This document shows, piece by piece, positions 12,924-24,373 of a stretch of 64,000 bases of DNA; the stretch's first letter is position 1; each line of letters begins with the position of its first letter. This DNA comes from Gonatopus flavifemur (Eukaryota; Arthropoda; Insecta; Hymenoptera; Dryinidae), in contig JAFFJZ010000007.1 of NCBI GenBank assembly GCA_018340375.1, positions 25,022,001-25,086,000 on the forward strand, written 5' to 3'. The notes beneath the pieces are model-generated. The model was not told the origin of the DNA, did no database searches, and was given only the letters and a program-made list of their open reading frames with translations. The position numbers and the translations under genes are program-made.

Positions 12924-13915
12924 CCCAGATAACAATTTTGAGGAATTCTTCCGGAACATTCTAAAAGATGTCTTATGGAACACCTAAAGACATCTTAAAG
13001 ATATCTTTAAGAATTCTGAAAGATGCCTTCAGAAAACTTCAAAAAATCTCACATGAAGACTTCTAAAAGATATCTTTTGGTGTTTTATAAGACATCTTTT
13101 CGAATTCTTTAAGATATCTTTTAGAATTATCCAAAAGAGTGATCCAAAATTGTTATGTGGGATGTTCCCTTTCTGTCTCCTATTTTCTTGTGAAGATCAG
13201 GTTGAAACTTATATGGAACCATTTCCGGCACTGCATAAAATTGTGGTAAGAATTTCATAACGATTGGATGATAGGAACGAAAGATATCCGCATGATAGCG
13301 GCATTTACGAGATTTTCAAGTTTTGTCCTGAAGCTTGGTGCTTACCATTTTCTTCCTTCACTTCCGATTTGCTTGAAATTTATATCGTACAACTAACACC
13401 TCGTGAATTGAATGTGTTCGAAGTTCCATGGCATTCGGATGATAGGGACATAACCCAGATAGAAAACCATGCCCTAAATATTTTGTAACATAATGTGCCG
13501 TTAACATACTGTCATAAACTTCGCTCAGCTTGCAATGATGCATAAAATGTAAACATTATGTCTTCATTATGGTACCATCACCTCGTTTTGCTACCAAGAA
13601 CAATGCTTTATGCGGAAATACCTTGGTACCATGATGCAAACATTTCTTGGCGTGAATGTCACCATTATGATGGCATTATTGAGACATTTTTCTATCTGGG
13701 TGAGGCAAGGCATGCTCTCAAAATATGGCCAAAAAACGCGGACCGCAAACAAAATCTTCCACAGTCTCCAACCGATTGGGGTGAAACTCATATACAAAGA
13801 TATGCGCGGTCGCAGATTTACAATGTTTTTTTAAATTTTTCCTCACCCCTCCGGTTCTTTTGTAACAATCAGGTTGAAACTTATATGGGACCACCATCAA
13901 CCCTACATATATGAT
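12740..13915. repeat. Dispersed repeats around CAACCGATTGG...GAAACTCAT
   Basis: TTTTCAACCGATTGGCATGA at 12787 and CTCCAACCGATTGGGGTGAA at 13766 are diverged copies. CAGGTTGAAACTTATATGGA at 13199 and again at 13871 are others. All ORFs over this region (some longer than 100 codons) follow these repeats and show no protein resemblance. Confidence 0.5.
12924..13161. mobile_element. Palindromic element, TCCCAGATAACAATTTTG
   Basis: TCCCAGATAACAATTTTGAG pairs with CAAAATTGTTATGTGGGA. The interior has many AAGATATCTTT and AAAAGATGTC words in both directions, like the repeats at 11242 and 33912. Confidence 0.75.
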
Positions 13916-13929
13916 CACAAAGCTTCCCT

Positions 13930-14148
13930 TTAAGGAGGAAGCAAAAGTCCATAGAATCTGATGAAATGAATTTTAATGGGATTTGTTCAGAACATACTAC
14001 AAGATTCAATCAGAATCACATTGAAAAAATAGATTGATCTGATTAAACCTCATTGACCAATGCTACAATAGGATTTGGTTAGAACATTGTGCAAGATTCA
14101 ATGAGATTTGGAGAGAATCAATGGTTTTGTTTAACCAGGGATGTGCAA
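13930..14148. mobile_element. Diverged copy of the CCCTGGTTAAA element
   Basis: Contains TTCAATGAGATTTGGAGAGA, GATTTGGTTAGAACATTGTG and the end GTTTAACCAGGG. The left tip is not preserved clearly. Confidence 0.6.
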
Positions 14149-15169
14149 TGAATAAATCTAACAACGAGAGATACGAATTTTTCATTAATATCGACTGTGG
14201 TTTGTGATCATTCGATATTTTCATATTCATATCAATCATTGCTATAGACGTTTAGATTATTATTGAATTTCTCACTCACGAACGTGAAGACATTACAAAT
14301 ATTTTGGGAGAATCTACAAAAAAATACCACGTCAGTGTCCGCATAATAGAATCCATTACATGACATGACATGAATGTTGATCTAAAGTGGCGATCTCGTG
14401 CGTGGTTGGTATGATTTTCTAATTCAGATATAACTGATATTCAATACATGATAGATAAAGCAAAAAACAAACATCCCAATGGAATCAAATAAACCCATCC
14501 AACACTTTAGTTGTCCGGTGTATTGATGAATTTTTCATACTATAATTGACACCAGAACCACACCAAAAATCAATTTTACTCCAAGCGATCATCTGAATAT
14601 TCTCAGTTGAAGTACAGTTACATCGAATTTTTACTGAATCTATATTCATCTTCTACTGAGAAGGGACCAAAAGATTTTGGTGTGGAAACTTCACAGTTAC
14701 ACCCTGTATTCATGGTGAAATACCAAAATACTACTGATTCTCCACTGGATTCGCACTGACACTAAATTCACACCAAAAACACGATGTAACAGTTTCATCA
14801 GGGCATTATGTAACCTTCATCGTTGATAAATAGGAATCAATTCATTAACATCTTCCGGTTTATTTGGAATCAATGCAACATACTGTGAGAAGAATTTGTT
14901 TGTGAGAAAGAAGACTTATTCATTATAAACGAACCATTATTGGGTCAAATAAGATTTGTTAATCAGTTAACGAACCTCATTTGATTGAAATAAGTCTGGA
15001 ATACTTTTTCCTCAGTGCAGATTGTACCAGCAAATACGCAATGAACTAGGGTTGCAAAAGACCCAGGGTTTTTTCAAACAAACCCGACCCACCTGGGTTT
15101 TTCTGAATTTGACTGGGTGTTGTTTGGGTTTTATAAAATTTATTTGGATTAATTGCGTCGCAATGATAA

Positions 15170-15352
15170 CATCGTCAAAAAAATTCTTGAATTTGATACG
15201 AAATTCTTTGTGGAATGTCACATTTCCATATTGAATTTAATAATAGGTCATACATTCAACGCTGGTGATGGAATTTCAAAATTTATTACTAAAATTGAAC
15301 ATTTATTCATTAAATTTAACAAATATGTTATTAAAATTGAGAAAAAACACTG
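15170..15352 (+). repeat. Diverged partial copy of the element at 61453-61776
   Basis: Shares AAAAATTCTTGAATTTGATA-like, TACGAAATTCTTTGTGGAAT-like and GATGGAATTTCAAAATTTAT-like stretches with the intronic element. The palindromic ends are not preserved. Confidence 0.55.
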
Positions 15353-15710
15353 ATATATGATTCATTTTCCGAATAATCATATTTATCTATCACTTCATTA
15401 TTAACTTCTTAAAAAAGGGCGATATACGAAATTTGATTACCCATTTCTTAAATTACTTGATGGATAATTTTTTCAAATACATTATCCATTATTTCAGCAA
15501 TGGATAATTTTTGAAATACATTAATCAATATATTATAAAATAATTGATCTATATAGAAATGTCACGTTTCTGTAAGGGGCCCCACATGGTTTTCCAGTAA
15601 CGCAACAGCACCGGTTTCCGACTACTTTCCTAAATTCGACCGTTTTTCATTTTAAAAAAAATTTATTCCGCGCATTCATATTTAATGAATAAGGGTGAGT
15701 AGATAAACAT

Positions 15711-15822
15711 CTAGAAGGCTCCCGAAGTAGCTGACCGAGTGACCATGGTCACTTTCCAACCAATGAAAGCAGTTGAAAAGTGAACATGGTCGTTTGGTCA
15801 GCTACTTCGGAAGCATCTCTAG
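15711..15822. mobile_element. Short hairpin, CTCCCGAAGTAGCTGACC
   Basis: GCTCCCGAAGTAGCTGACC pairs with GGTCAGCTACTTCGGAAGC. GACCATGG..CACTTT and AAAGTG..CATGGTC pair inside. 112 bp. Confidence 0.8.
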
Positions 15823-16020
15823 TGTGCACATTGCAAGTGAATTTGATTCATTTACGTAAGTATTCGAATAATTATTTGAAGAAGTATCAGGCGGTCGAGT
15901 ATAGTGGGAATAATAGTCGGCAACCGCAGTGCCTTTGCATTATAGGTCCAATATAGACAGTTATTGGGAACCTATGTTCCAATAGTGGAAACTACAGATA
16001 TATAGTGAATTACCAGTTCA

Positions 16021-16372
16021 AAAATGTTGTTGAAGTTTGAATCGTTTATTGGAATGAAAGGAGTAATCGAAACATGAATCATTCAGCTGTTAAAGATCCA
16101 AAATCATGCAGGACTTGCTTTGAATGATGTTTCCAGTTGAAAGCAATTGATTTGAGGAGTCTAAGACCCGAGCAAGCGTTAGCTCTAGCACTTGTTAGGC
16201 CCTTAAAAGCTTTCCGCCAGCCACTAGACTCTTGCTAGCTGTTGACTAGATTCTCGTGAGGGCCTAGACAGTGCCATAAATGGCGTTGCTGGAGTCACAA
16301 TGATTCATCAGATTTTGTGCATTTGAATTTTTGTTCCATTTTAATGAACGATTCAAACTCCAGGAACATGTT
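16021..16372 (+). mobile_element. GTTGAAGTTTGAATCG family, copy A, with an insertion
   Basis: Begins ATGTTGTTGAAGTTTGAATC and ends AACGATTCAAACTCCAGGAA plus CATG. Family words CATTCAGCTGTTAAAGATCC and GATGTTTCCAGTTGAAAGCA are present. An extra segment at about 16158-16300, rich in CTAG and absent from the other copies, looks like a later insertion. Confidence 0.8.
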
Positions 16373-16588
16373 CAAAACATTTAATAAAGGCTATTCGTTT
16401 TTCCGAAGATTTCCAATAAAAAGGGAGAGATCTGGCAGAAGTATTCTCGCGAAGTATGAGGTTTGGGAACAGACTTTTGCCAAATCTGTCCCAATCTAAT
16501 TCAATATATTAAGATATTGAAATGAACAATACCCTGACCCTGGCGGTTTTAAAATTCCAGATCTTCTGTATCAAATTGAGGAGAAAAT

Positions 16589-16806
16589 ATGTTGCTGAAG
16601 TTTGAATCGTTTATTGAAACAAATTAATAATCGAATAACACAATATTCAGCTGTTGATAAAACCATAAATCTTGCAGTACATTCTTCAAACGATGTTTCT
16701 GGTTTGAAGCAGTTGCTTCAAGAAGATAAATAACTATAATTTCACCGAATTTTGTGAGTTGAAGTTTTCGTTTCGTTTCTATAAACGATTCAAACTCCCA
16801 GAACAT
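16589..16806 (+). mobile_element. GTTGAAGTTTGAATCG family, copy B
   Basis: ATGTTGCTGAAGTTTGAATC to AAACGATTCAAACTCCCAGA plus ACAT. 218 bp, the best preserved copy. The ends are inverted repeats of about 25 bases; the middle is unique to the family. Confidence 0.85.
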
Positions 16807-17083
16807 GCAGAAAATTTAGTCCATTTTGGAATTTTTTTTATATTGTTTAGCTGAAAACCCAAAAATGATTATGAAATTAATATTAAAAAAAAACAACACC
16901 AAACAAAATGGTTCAATTTCGATCAATTTTTCTTTGAATGAAGTTTTAAAATAATCATAAAGTTATCATGACCAAACTTTCACGAGCTTGAAACCAGATT
17001 TTTTTAAGATAATTGATATAGTTACGAATTTTTTCTATGCGGGTTTAGTTATTACTCAAGTAGCAACCGAACTTTATATATTC

Positions 17084-17663
17084 AGGGGAGAAGTGTCCAA
17101 AATGATCCCTCGAGGTAAAATGATCCCTCGTTATTCTGACGATCCTATTAACGCTGTCCATCCAAATTTTTCACAAACTTGTTCTTTATGATGTGCTATA
17201 GCTGATTTTGTAATCTCTGCGATCATAAGTCAACGTGTTATTAGTCTAGAAAATATAATACAAAATTACGACTTTTGATGTAAGGTAAGATCAAATTTGA
17301 CTGTTATGCACTATTTTCTAGGATACCCCACAGTACAGTCTGTTTTATGTATGGGTTGAGGCATCATTCAACTATACTTTGACCTGTATCTAATAATCCA
17401 TTGTGCATGCATTGAGGGGATCATTGAGGAGATCTCAAAGGGATCATTTTACCCTCCTGTATGTCCAAAATGATCCTTTATGGAACTTTTGGAAATCTTG
17501 TCATGGAACAGAGCATTGATGTATTTTTCTATTTTTTATGAATGGAATGTATAGTTGAAAGATTGGACTGAGCAATACCATTGCAAGTTGATCCAAAAAC
17601 ACTTTTCTTGGTACATAAAATTCAAGTATGCTTTCAGGGGATCATTTTGGACACTGTTCCCCT
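17084..17663. mobile_element. GGGGARMAGTGTCCAAAATG element
   Basis: GGGGAGAAGTGTCCAAAATG then ATCCC at the left; the reverse complement of the right end reads GGGGAACAGTGTCCAAAATG then ATCCC. The phrase (T)GTCCAAAATGATCC recurs inside near 17463, and CAAAGGGATCATTTTACCCT near 17436. 580 bp, no ORF. Confidence 0.8.
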
Positions 17664-18141
17664 ATTACAAGCGTTTACAGCATATCTATATATATTATAA
17701 TATGAAAGTGCATAGTACATACATAACATTCTGATGCTACTAGGGTACTACCAAATCTTGGTGATGGTTGGTCACAATAACGCAACAATATGATTTGAAC
17801 TAATCAATTTGGTAACTATGATTAGGTTCTTTTTCTTGGTATAGTTCACAATTCATTTTTTCAATGTTATTTTGGCGCTATCAGTTCTCCGAACTCAACA
17901 GTGGAACAGTTGTGACATAATGGAGGTATAACTATTATTCAGTTTCTTCACATTAATCAAACTTCGTTCTTTTGAAGAAGCAATTGTGAACTTATATACA
18001 CATGCCCTGCAGATGTGTTTTGTTAAAGCTTTCTTAAATCGAAGTCCATTGACGTTTTTAGAATGTCAAAAGAATGAAATGAATGTCTTTATTATGACAT
18101 TTTTTTGGATATGATTAATGTCCACTGATTTCCACTGTATG

Positions 18142-18350
18142 CACTGTAGAAAATTTTGTGTATTTTCAACACACGCGCATGTCCCAAACGGGCTCCTCGG
18201 AATTTGTGTTGAATATTGACACAAAGGATGTGAGAAATTAACACAAAAGTGTTGAATTTACATTGCAAATCTGGCAATTTAATGCTCATCTGTGTTGATT
18301 TTTAATACGCATTTCGAGTGGACCGTTTCTAACGCCAAATTTTTCACTGT
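18142..18350. mobile_element. Short element, ACTGTAGAAAATTTTG tips
   Basis: ACTGTAGAAAATTTTGTG at the left pairs with CCAAATTTTTCACTGT at the right. TTGTGTTGAAT-type words recur inside (three times). About 209 bp. Confidence 0.6.
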
Positions 18351-18514
18351 AAACACTGGATAAGAGATGCAGGATTTTGTAATTTACATAATTTTTGAGA
18401 CAAATTCAACAGAATGGAAAACTCTGAGCAGCCATTTGTATTCAAGGTTGAATTATTATTACTTTTTGTAGTAAGTTTGAATATGGTGTCGATGTATTTT
18501 ATGGAACATATTAA

Positions 18515-18784
18515 TACACGGAAAAAAAAGAATAGTTGCAGCAACTACTTAAATAGTCGATTTTCGACCATCTACTTAAGTAGTTGCTGCAGTTACTTAG
18601 TAGTCAGGACAAGCAACACGTTAGCTGTCTCAACTAATTAAAAATACCTCAGGTATTTACGTTAGTTAGTGCAACTGTCGAGTTACTTGTCCTGACTACT
18701 AAGTAGCTGCAGCAACTACTTAAGTAGATGGTCGAAAATCGCCTATCCAAGTAGTTGCTGCAACTATTTCTTTTTTTCCATGTA
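18515..18784. mobile_element. TA-flanked palindrome containing smaller palindromes
   Basis: TACACGGAAAAAAAAGAATA at the left and CTATTTCTTTTTTTCCATGTA at the right. Arms of about 100 bp include GTTGCAGCAACTACTTAA, GACCATCTACTTAAGTAGTT and ACTTAGTAGTCAGGACAAG. Inside each arm GCAGCAACTACTTAAGTAGT-like pieces also pair with each other. Confidence 0.9.
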
Positions 18785-19439
18785 GTCATTGAATATTTAT
18801 AAATATTACTAACCGATATGATGGAAAAATATGATGGAATAATTTTACATTTTCTCAGGATTAAAAAATATTTTTTTTCTTCCAAACTCAGAAAACTTAC
18901 TTAATAATAAACAATAATATATGATCATGTATAATATAATTCTGGGAAAAAATTTAACTATCTCTTCATCCTTTGTTCCGGAGCTATGACAATTTAAAGT
19001 TGCTAATTTCCGATTGGCTAAACGCCAAAATATTTCAGATCGCTGTAACTTCAAAGTGAAAAATAACAGGGTAGTTCAATTTTTTTTCAGAGATCCACCA
19101 TGTTCCAACTTAGCGAATGGTTTTAAGTTCAAGTGTGTAGCACACAACATTTCTGAGCGATTTGAATTTGAAAAAAATCTAAAAATGCTCGTATCTCAAG
19201 GACAAAGTATCAGAAAAATTTTTTTCATACGGAAAATTCTTGCACTTTGGTTGCAGAATATGTCCTTGAAATATAATCCATTTGACTCGGGTCATACTGT
19301 GTATAAAAAGATATAAAAAACGAGCTGATCCAACAAATCTGATGTTTTTGTATTTACTGCTTTCTAAATACTCCGAATCAGTTCTCAAACCTCAGGCACC
19401 AAAATGCCTGTTCATCAGTGTAATATGCTGGCAAATTTG

Positions 19440-19515
19440 GAATAAGTACTGAAGAATCCTTCAATTATTCTTCAACAAACTACAGAAGAGGGTCAATAGT
19501 GTAATCTAGTGTTCC
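19440..19515 (+). repeat. Short dispersed repeat GAAGAATCCTTCAATTATTC
   Basis: TACTGAAGAATCCTTCAATT through CTACAGAAGAGGGTCAATAG matches 54850-54903 (GAAGAATACTTCAATTCTTC, CGGAATAGTGTCAATAGTGT). About 60 bases shared. Confidence 0.6.
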
Positions 19516-20139
19516 CCTGTAAACAGTGTAACCGCTTGGCAACAGAGCGGTTTTCCATGTAAGTTGAACATATTCCACCAGGGCTTCCACTCATTTACTT
19601 TTTCCAACGGAATCGGCCAAAATGTAATCAATTAAGTAGCATTCCACTAAACGTTTCAAGTGTTTAAATCTTTGATAAAAGTTTTGTGTAAAAAGTTATG
19701 ACAATCGGCCACTAACTTTACAGCTGCCAGTTTCCGCTTCTTCTTCCACATCGAATCCCCAGTAGCCCCGTTCTATACCTTATTTTCAATCGTTCTATAT
19801 ACTGTGGTACCCGCCAATCTCGGACTACTCGATCTGATTAGTCTTCCTTCATTATTCTTTCGCATGGAACCGCCACTTTTGCCAACTCATTCCTCATCAT
19901 TGGTGATATGTTTCGAAACGCTTCACTAGCAGAAATCAAATCTAGTTCTACTAAGAATACATATTATATATTTAAGTGTAGGCCTTTCGCTTGCCTTCTT
20001 GAACTACATACTGCCAGAATTCTCTCGTCTTTCTTATGTAATGAATTTTGTGTTTTTTTCGCAAACGTCTTATTCATTCTTTAAATTAGTTTTGGATTTC
20101 AAACTCATTTTTATTCTTGTTTCGTGTTTGGTTCTCTAC

Positions 20140-20190
20140 ACTAAGATAAAGGGTTAAATTGAATATTAGACAACTAGGAAATTTTGTCGT
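20140..20190 (+). repeat. Short dispersed repeat shared with 47341-47391
   Basis: AAAGGGTTAAATTGAATATT plus AGACAACTAGGAAATTT at 20147 is nearly the same as AAAGGGTTTAGTTGAATATT plus AGATAACTAGGAAATTT at 47353. Both follow an ACACT word. It may be the end of an uncharacterised repeat. Confidence 0.6.
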
Positions 20191-20899
20191 CGCTAAACTC
20201 TTTATTTGCATTGAATAGACTGTTCCATTCATATTTTAGAACAGCTAGACTTTTATTTACGCCAAATAAAATGGAGCTGGGACAATTAAATTTTAGCTGC
20301 CGCAGTTGGGTGCCTTCGTTTAAGTGTAGTTTTGCGTTTATTCAGTTTCTACACTTACTCCTCTACTGAATCTATGCTTGTTATTTGTACTCTATTGTTG
20401 TTATCATATAATATCCAGCGTATAGCAGAGATCAAGGTTAATCTTTCAGGACCATGGGTGCATATATGTGCCATGGGTTGATGAATTTTTTATGAAAAGT
20501 ATATCCGGTGAATTTCTTTTCATTGTGGTTTGTCTCAAAGAAGGTCACAGTATGCACTGTGATTGTTTGTTGCTGAGGAAATATATACTTGTAATGAAAA
20601 AAACTTAACAAATTGATAAGATTTTGAAAATTATCATTGTATCCATATTTTATCAGTAAAATACTAATATCAAAATGTTCTTCTCAAAATCACCTAGAGG
20701 ATATTTTTCAAATGTCTGTTGAATTTTCAATTTCAGCAATGATTTGTGATGAAATATTCGATATTCGCCTTGGCAAATTGAAGACGGAACCTTTTTTTTA
20801 GGACGATAAGCCCAAATATGTGAATGACCGTATCTGCTGAAATGCGGGAGGTCAAAACTCTAATATAACAAATTCATCTTACTTGGTGGGGTGTAGATT

Positions 20900-21543
20900 A
20901 AGGTAGTTCTCCGGGAGAACTGAGGATCAAATTAGATAAATTATTGTCAAGCAGAGCACCAAGGTTGAAGGGATTCGATAATCATATTCGTTGGGATTTA
21001 TATTCTTACTTATGACAAAAAAAGAACCAACTCGAAGTATAAATAAACAACCTTGTAACAACAACACGAAATTTGACATGGTTTTTTTCTTGATAAAATT
21101 GTTATTTTTGATCCGTTTATGACTTATAAGGGCTCATTTTGTTCCTTGTGAGATTTAAAAAACCTTTACCATGGGATTTTTTTTAATATGAGTCATCATT
21201 AATAGTAAAATACATTCCTATAAACAAAAGTGTGTGACAGTGTCATGATGACTCATATTGAAAAAATTCCCATGGTCAAGGTTTTTTAAATCTCACAAGG
21301 AACAAAATGAGCCCTTATAAGTCATAAACGGATCCAAAATAACAATTTTTTAAGACAAAAACCATGTCAAATTTCGCGTTGTTGTTACAAGGTTGTTTAT
21401 TTATACTTCGAGTTGGTTCTTTTTTCGTCATAAATAAGAATATAAGTCCCAACGAATATGATTATCGAATCCCTTCAACCTTGGTGCTCTGCTTGACAAT
21501 CATTTTTCTAATTTGATTCTGAATTCTCCCGGAGAACTACCTT
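20900..21543. repeat. Large foldback: two 300-bp arms, 41-base loop
   Basis: The left arm, 20900-21201, runs from AAGGTAGTTCTCCGGGAGAA to AATATGAGTCATCAT. The right arm, 21241-21543, begins ATGATGACTCATATTGAAAA and ends TCCCGGAGAACTACCTT. Mismatches are few. The loop holds AGTAAAATACATTCC and CAAAAGTGTGTGACAGTGTC. No coding region in either arm. The ends carry the inner palindrome GTTCTCCGGGAGAAC. Confidence 0.93.
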
Positions 21544-24373
21544 GAGGAAATTTCCAATCAATCTCTCTACTAACAGCCGTGATCTCACGGTCCTGAAAGG
21601 GTTAATGTTGCCCCGCTTAATGGGTCTCACCGATGATTCAACGACCTTTATTTGGACATTCATTTTCCAAAGAATTCTATAAATTCAAATCGCCTAGAAG
21701 GATCCAGTAACTTGAAAAATCATTACTACTAGCGAATTGAGTAAACTCAGAAATTTGGGTCAATATAAATAGCTATTGTATTTGTAAACGCAAAATTCGC
21801 GCAAGAATTTCACTTGTTCATCCTATTTCATTCACACAAAAGAGCGCAGTTAGAATCACACCTCCCATTATTCAGACGTTTATAGCACACACATTCGTAC
21901 ACTCGTTTGTAACTTACAGAATACTCGATTATCTAAAAACCCTGTACGGTCTATTTACGTTTTACCGTGAGTTTTTACAATTTAATCTCACTTCCAGCTT
22001 TAGAAGTACTTCATTCGGTATTGTGTATTTAAACTCGCCATATATTAATAATCGATTATGTGGAATTTTACGAACACATGTCACCGATCCGTTATACGTT
22101 ATTCAATACGCATAATACCTCTCGGGTATGCGTTTTACCTCCATATACTTACAATAATGAGAAACTCGAGATCTATGTTCACACGCCGTATCGTGTTCTT
22201 TCAAGGACTTGTATTAAAAATCTCACCAGACATAATAAAAATGAAATATAATCTTTCCCAATCGTAACGATGGAACAAAAATATTTTGAATATTCAGGTC
22301 AGTTTGTATTATCAACGACCTGTAAAGATAATAAACTCTTAAACCGAAATGAATCTGAAGCCAGCGAAGTGGAGGTAATGGACGAAGAATGTAACTCTTT
22401 ATTATTGAATTTTCGTTGAATCAATAGAATCTGATCTGTGACCAAACTGCAGGAATATGCATGTTAGATGAATTTACGGGTACATCAGCTGGTTTTAATA
22501 TGTACAACATCCAGCATCTTATCTGAAAAATTCACTCAACTTCAGCCTTTTCTATCCTATCGGTATTCACTTCCGGATGAAAAAGGGTTAATTTCTGCTG
22601 TGTCTTCGAATAGGCTGAGATGAATTCAGGGTCAAAGCGAGTTCTACTTCTTTCTCATTCGCTACAATGTTAATTCAGAAGAAGAAATGACTTTTCAAAT
22701 ATCCAAACCCATATGAATATACCCATAAAATGAAGCTGAAACTAGCGGCAAGAAACTACCATACAAACAATGATTGATGGCTTTTAGTAGGCCGCTGATG
22801 GCCCTGCAATGTCGGTGAAGAGCCGTTCCTGCCCTTTGAAACGTCTGCAGTCGTGTTTGCTGGGGAACGGGGAATATATCTATTATTTTTTGGAACATTC
22901 GAGTAGTTAAATCACATATTGAAAAGCATCCAATTAATTGTTGGTATGAAAAATATTCAAATTAAGTGCAATCAAAACTTACATCAATCCGCTGCTTGCT
23001 TCGCCGCCGCTAGTTTCAGCTTCATATCACAAAATTGATAGAATATTTTGTTATAAAACACTCAATTTAAGTTATTGACATATTTACACGCTTTCGAGTG
23101 TTTAAAAAGTGATTATACGCTTGAAACACTTTGAGTGTATGAAAATAAAACGTTTAGATTCGCAGTGGAGCTTTAGCTTTATGCAACTAATACTTTTAAC
23201 TTGGTAGTTTTATTGGTCACAGCAATAATTTTCATCATTTTGTTTTAATCAACTGAATACAGCAGCCAATTGAATTCCTTCCGCCTCACAGTTAACAATG
23301 AAACTGTAATAGTTGGACTTTTTCTTCTCCGAATATGGTTTTTAAACACTAGTCTCAGTCTAATTAATCTACTAAATTATTAAACAAAAATTGCTGTTAG
23401 TTAATCAACGTTGTAGTATTTTCATATCAAATCCCAGACCGAGAGGAAAAAAATAAAGATATTTTAGAACGGAATTGTATTGGAATATAGATATTTTACA
23501 ATCAACGTGTTCAATATTGAAGTTGTGTCAAAACGGAGATATTTGGGAACGGAGTTATTTAGGAATAAAGGTATTTGATAATACAGTTTTCAGAGTAGAG
23601 ATATTTTATAAAAAACATATATCGTAGCGGAAATGTGTTTACACAGTTGAAACAAATTTGTCAAATATAACATATTTGTCATGTTCAAAACGGTCCACAT
23701 TGGATAAAGATGTTAAATTGACATATCCCATGTGAATAACTTTCTCAACACACTTCAGATGTCTTTTGTAAATACAAACCAGTGATTCGTATTGTATATT
23801 AAACTAGAATAAACTAGAAACAATGACTTACTTCAAGTCATGTCATGAGAACATCATAAAAAATGTTGAAATGTAATTTTAACACATTAGGTACATCTAA
23901 TTTACGTTGATGCGTTGGTAACCGTATGTCAAATTAACAGATTTTTCGTGTAATATGCAAGTAACACATCAAGTGTTTTTAATATGAAAAGTACGTATTT
24001 TCTCTCGACCACATTCATTTTTTAGGTTAGAATTATACACGTAAATGTGTTGTTTTTAACATCAATTCATTTACATATATTTTTTTTTACATTTACACAA
24101 ATTATTTCCAACTGTGTACTTATTTTCAAATAAAGAAGTGCGTTAAAACTGTATTTTCAAATACAGTGCGCTCTTCGAATACATTGCAAACCGAAGTGTG
24201 TTAAAATTGACTACAAGAACACTGATAATGTGTGTAAACACGGATAAACAGTGTTATTATAATGATTTATCCGTGTTCTTGTAGTCAATGTTAACACACT
24301 TCAATTGCAGTGTAGTGCCGAATGGTGTTTTTCTCACTTTATCGAAGATATAGGCATTCGAACGAGAAAGAAG
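21544..24373. other. No gene seen
   Basis: Mostly unique AT-rich DNA. At 23455-23600 AGATATTTTAGAACGGAATT-like words recur four or more times with heavy drift. Confidence 0.45.
24190..24312. repeat. Hairpin around GTGTTCTTGTAGTCAATGTT
   Basis: GAAGTGTGTTAAAATTGACT then ACAAGAACAC pairs with GTGTTCTTGTAGTCAATGTT and AACACACTTC; GGATAAACAGTG lies between the arms. The surrounding 23640-24190 is rich in GTGTTAAAA-like words. Confidence 0.65.

Larger units (their letters stand above)
14149..16020. other. No gene; a few repeat traces
   Basis: ACACCAAAA words recur at 14550-14790 (at least four times). ACCCAGGGTTTTTTCAAACA, CGACCCACCTGGGTTTTTCT and CTGGGTGTTGTTTGGGTTTT cluster near 15060-15130. 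Confidence 0.45.
18785..20899. other. No gene; poorly preserved repeats
   Basis: Includes a relative of the 2700-4385 element (TTTCCGATTGGCTAAACGCC, GCGAATGGTTTTAAG) at about 18945-19320 and the short repeats at 19440 and 20140. A 100-codon ORF at 19014-19316 runs over the repeat. Confidence 0.45.

Noticed and set aside
18414..18885. ORFs with the shared CSNYL / TIYLSSCCSYLVVRTSN segment on both strands
   Set aside because: They arise from the two arms of the palindrome at 18515-18784 and are not related genes.
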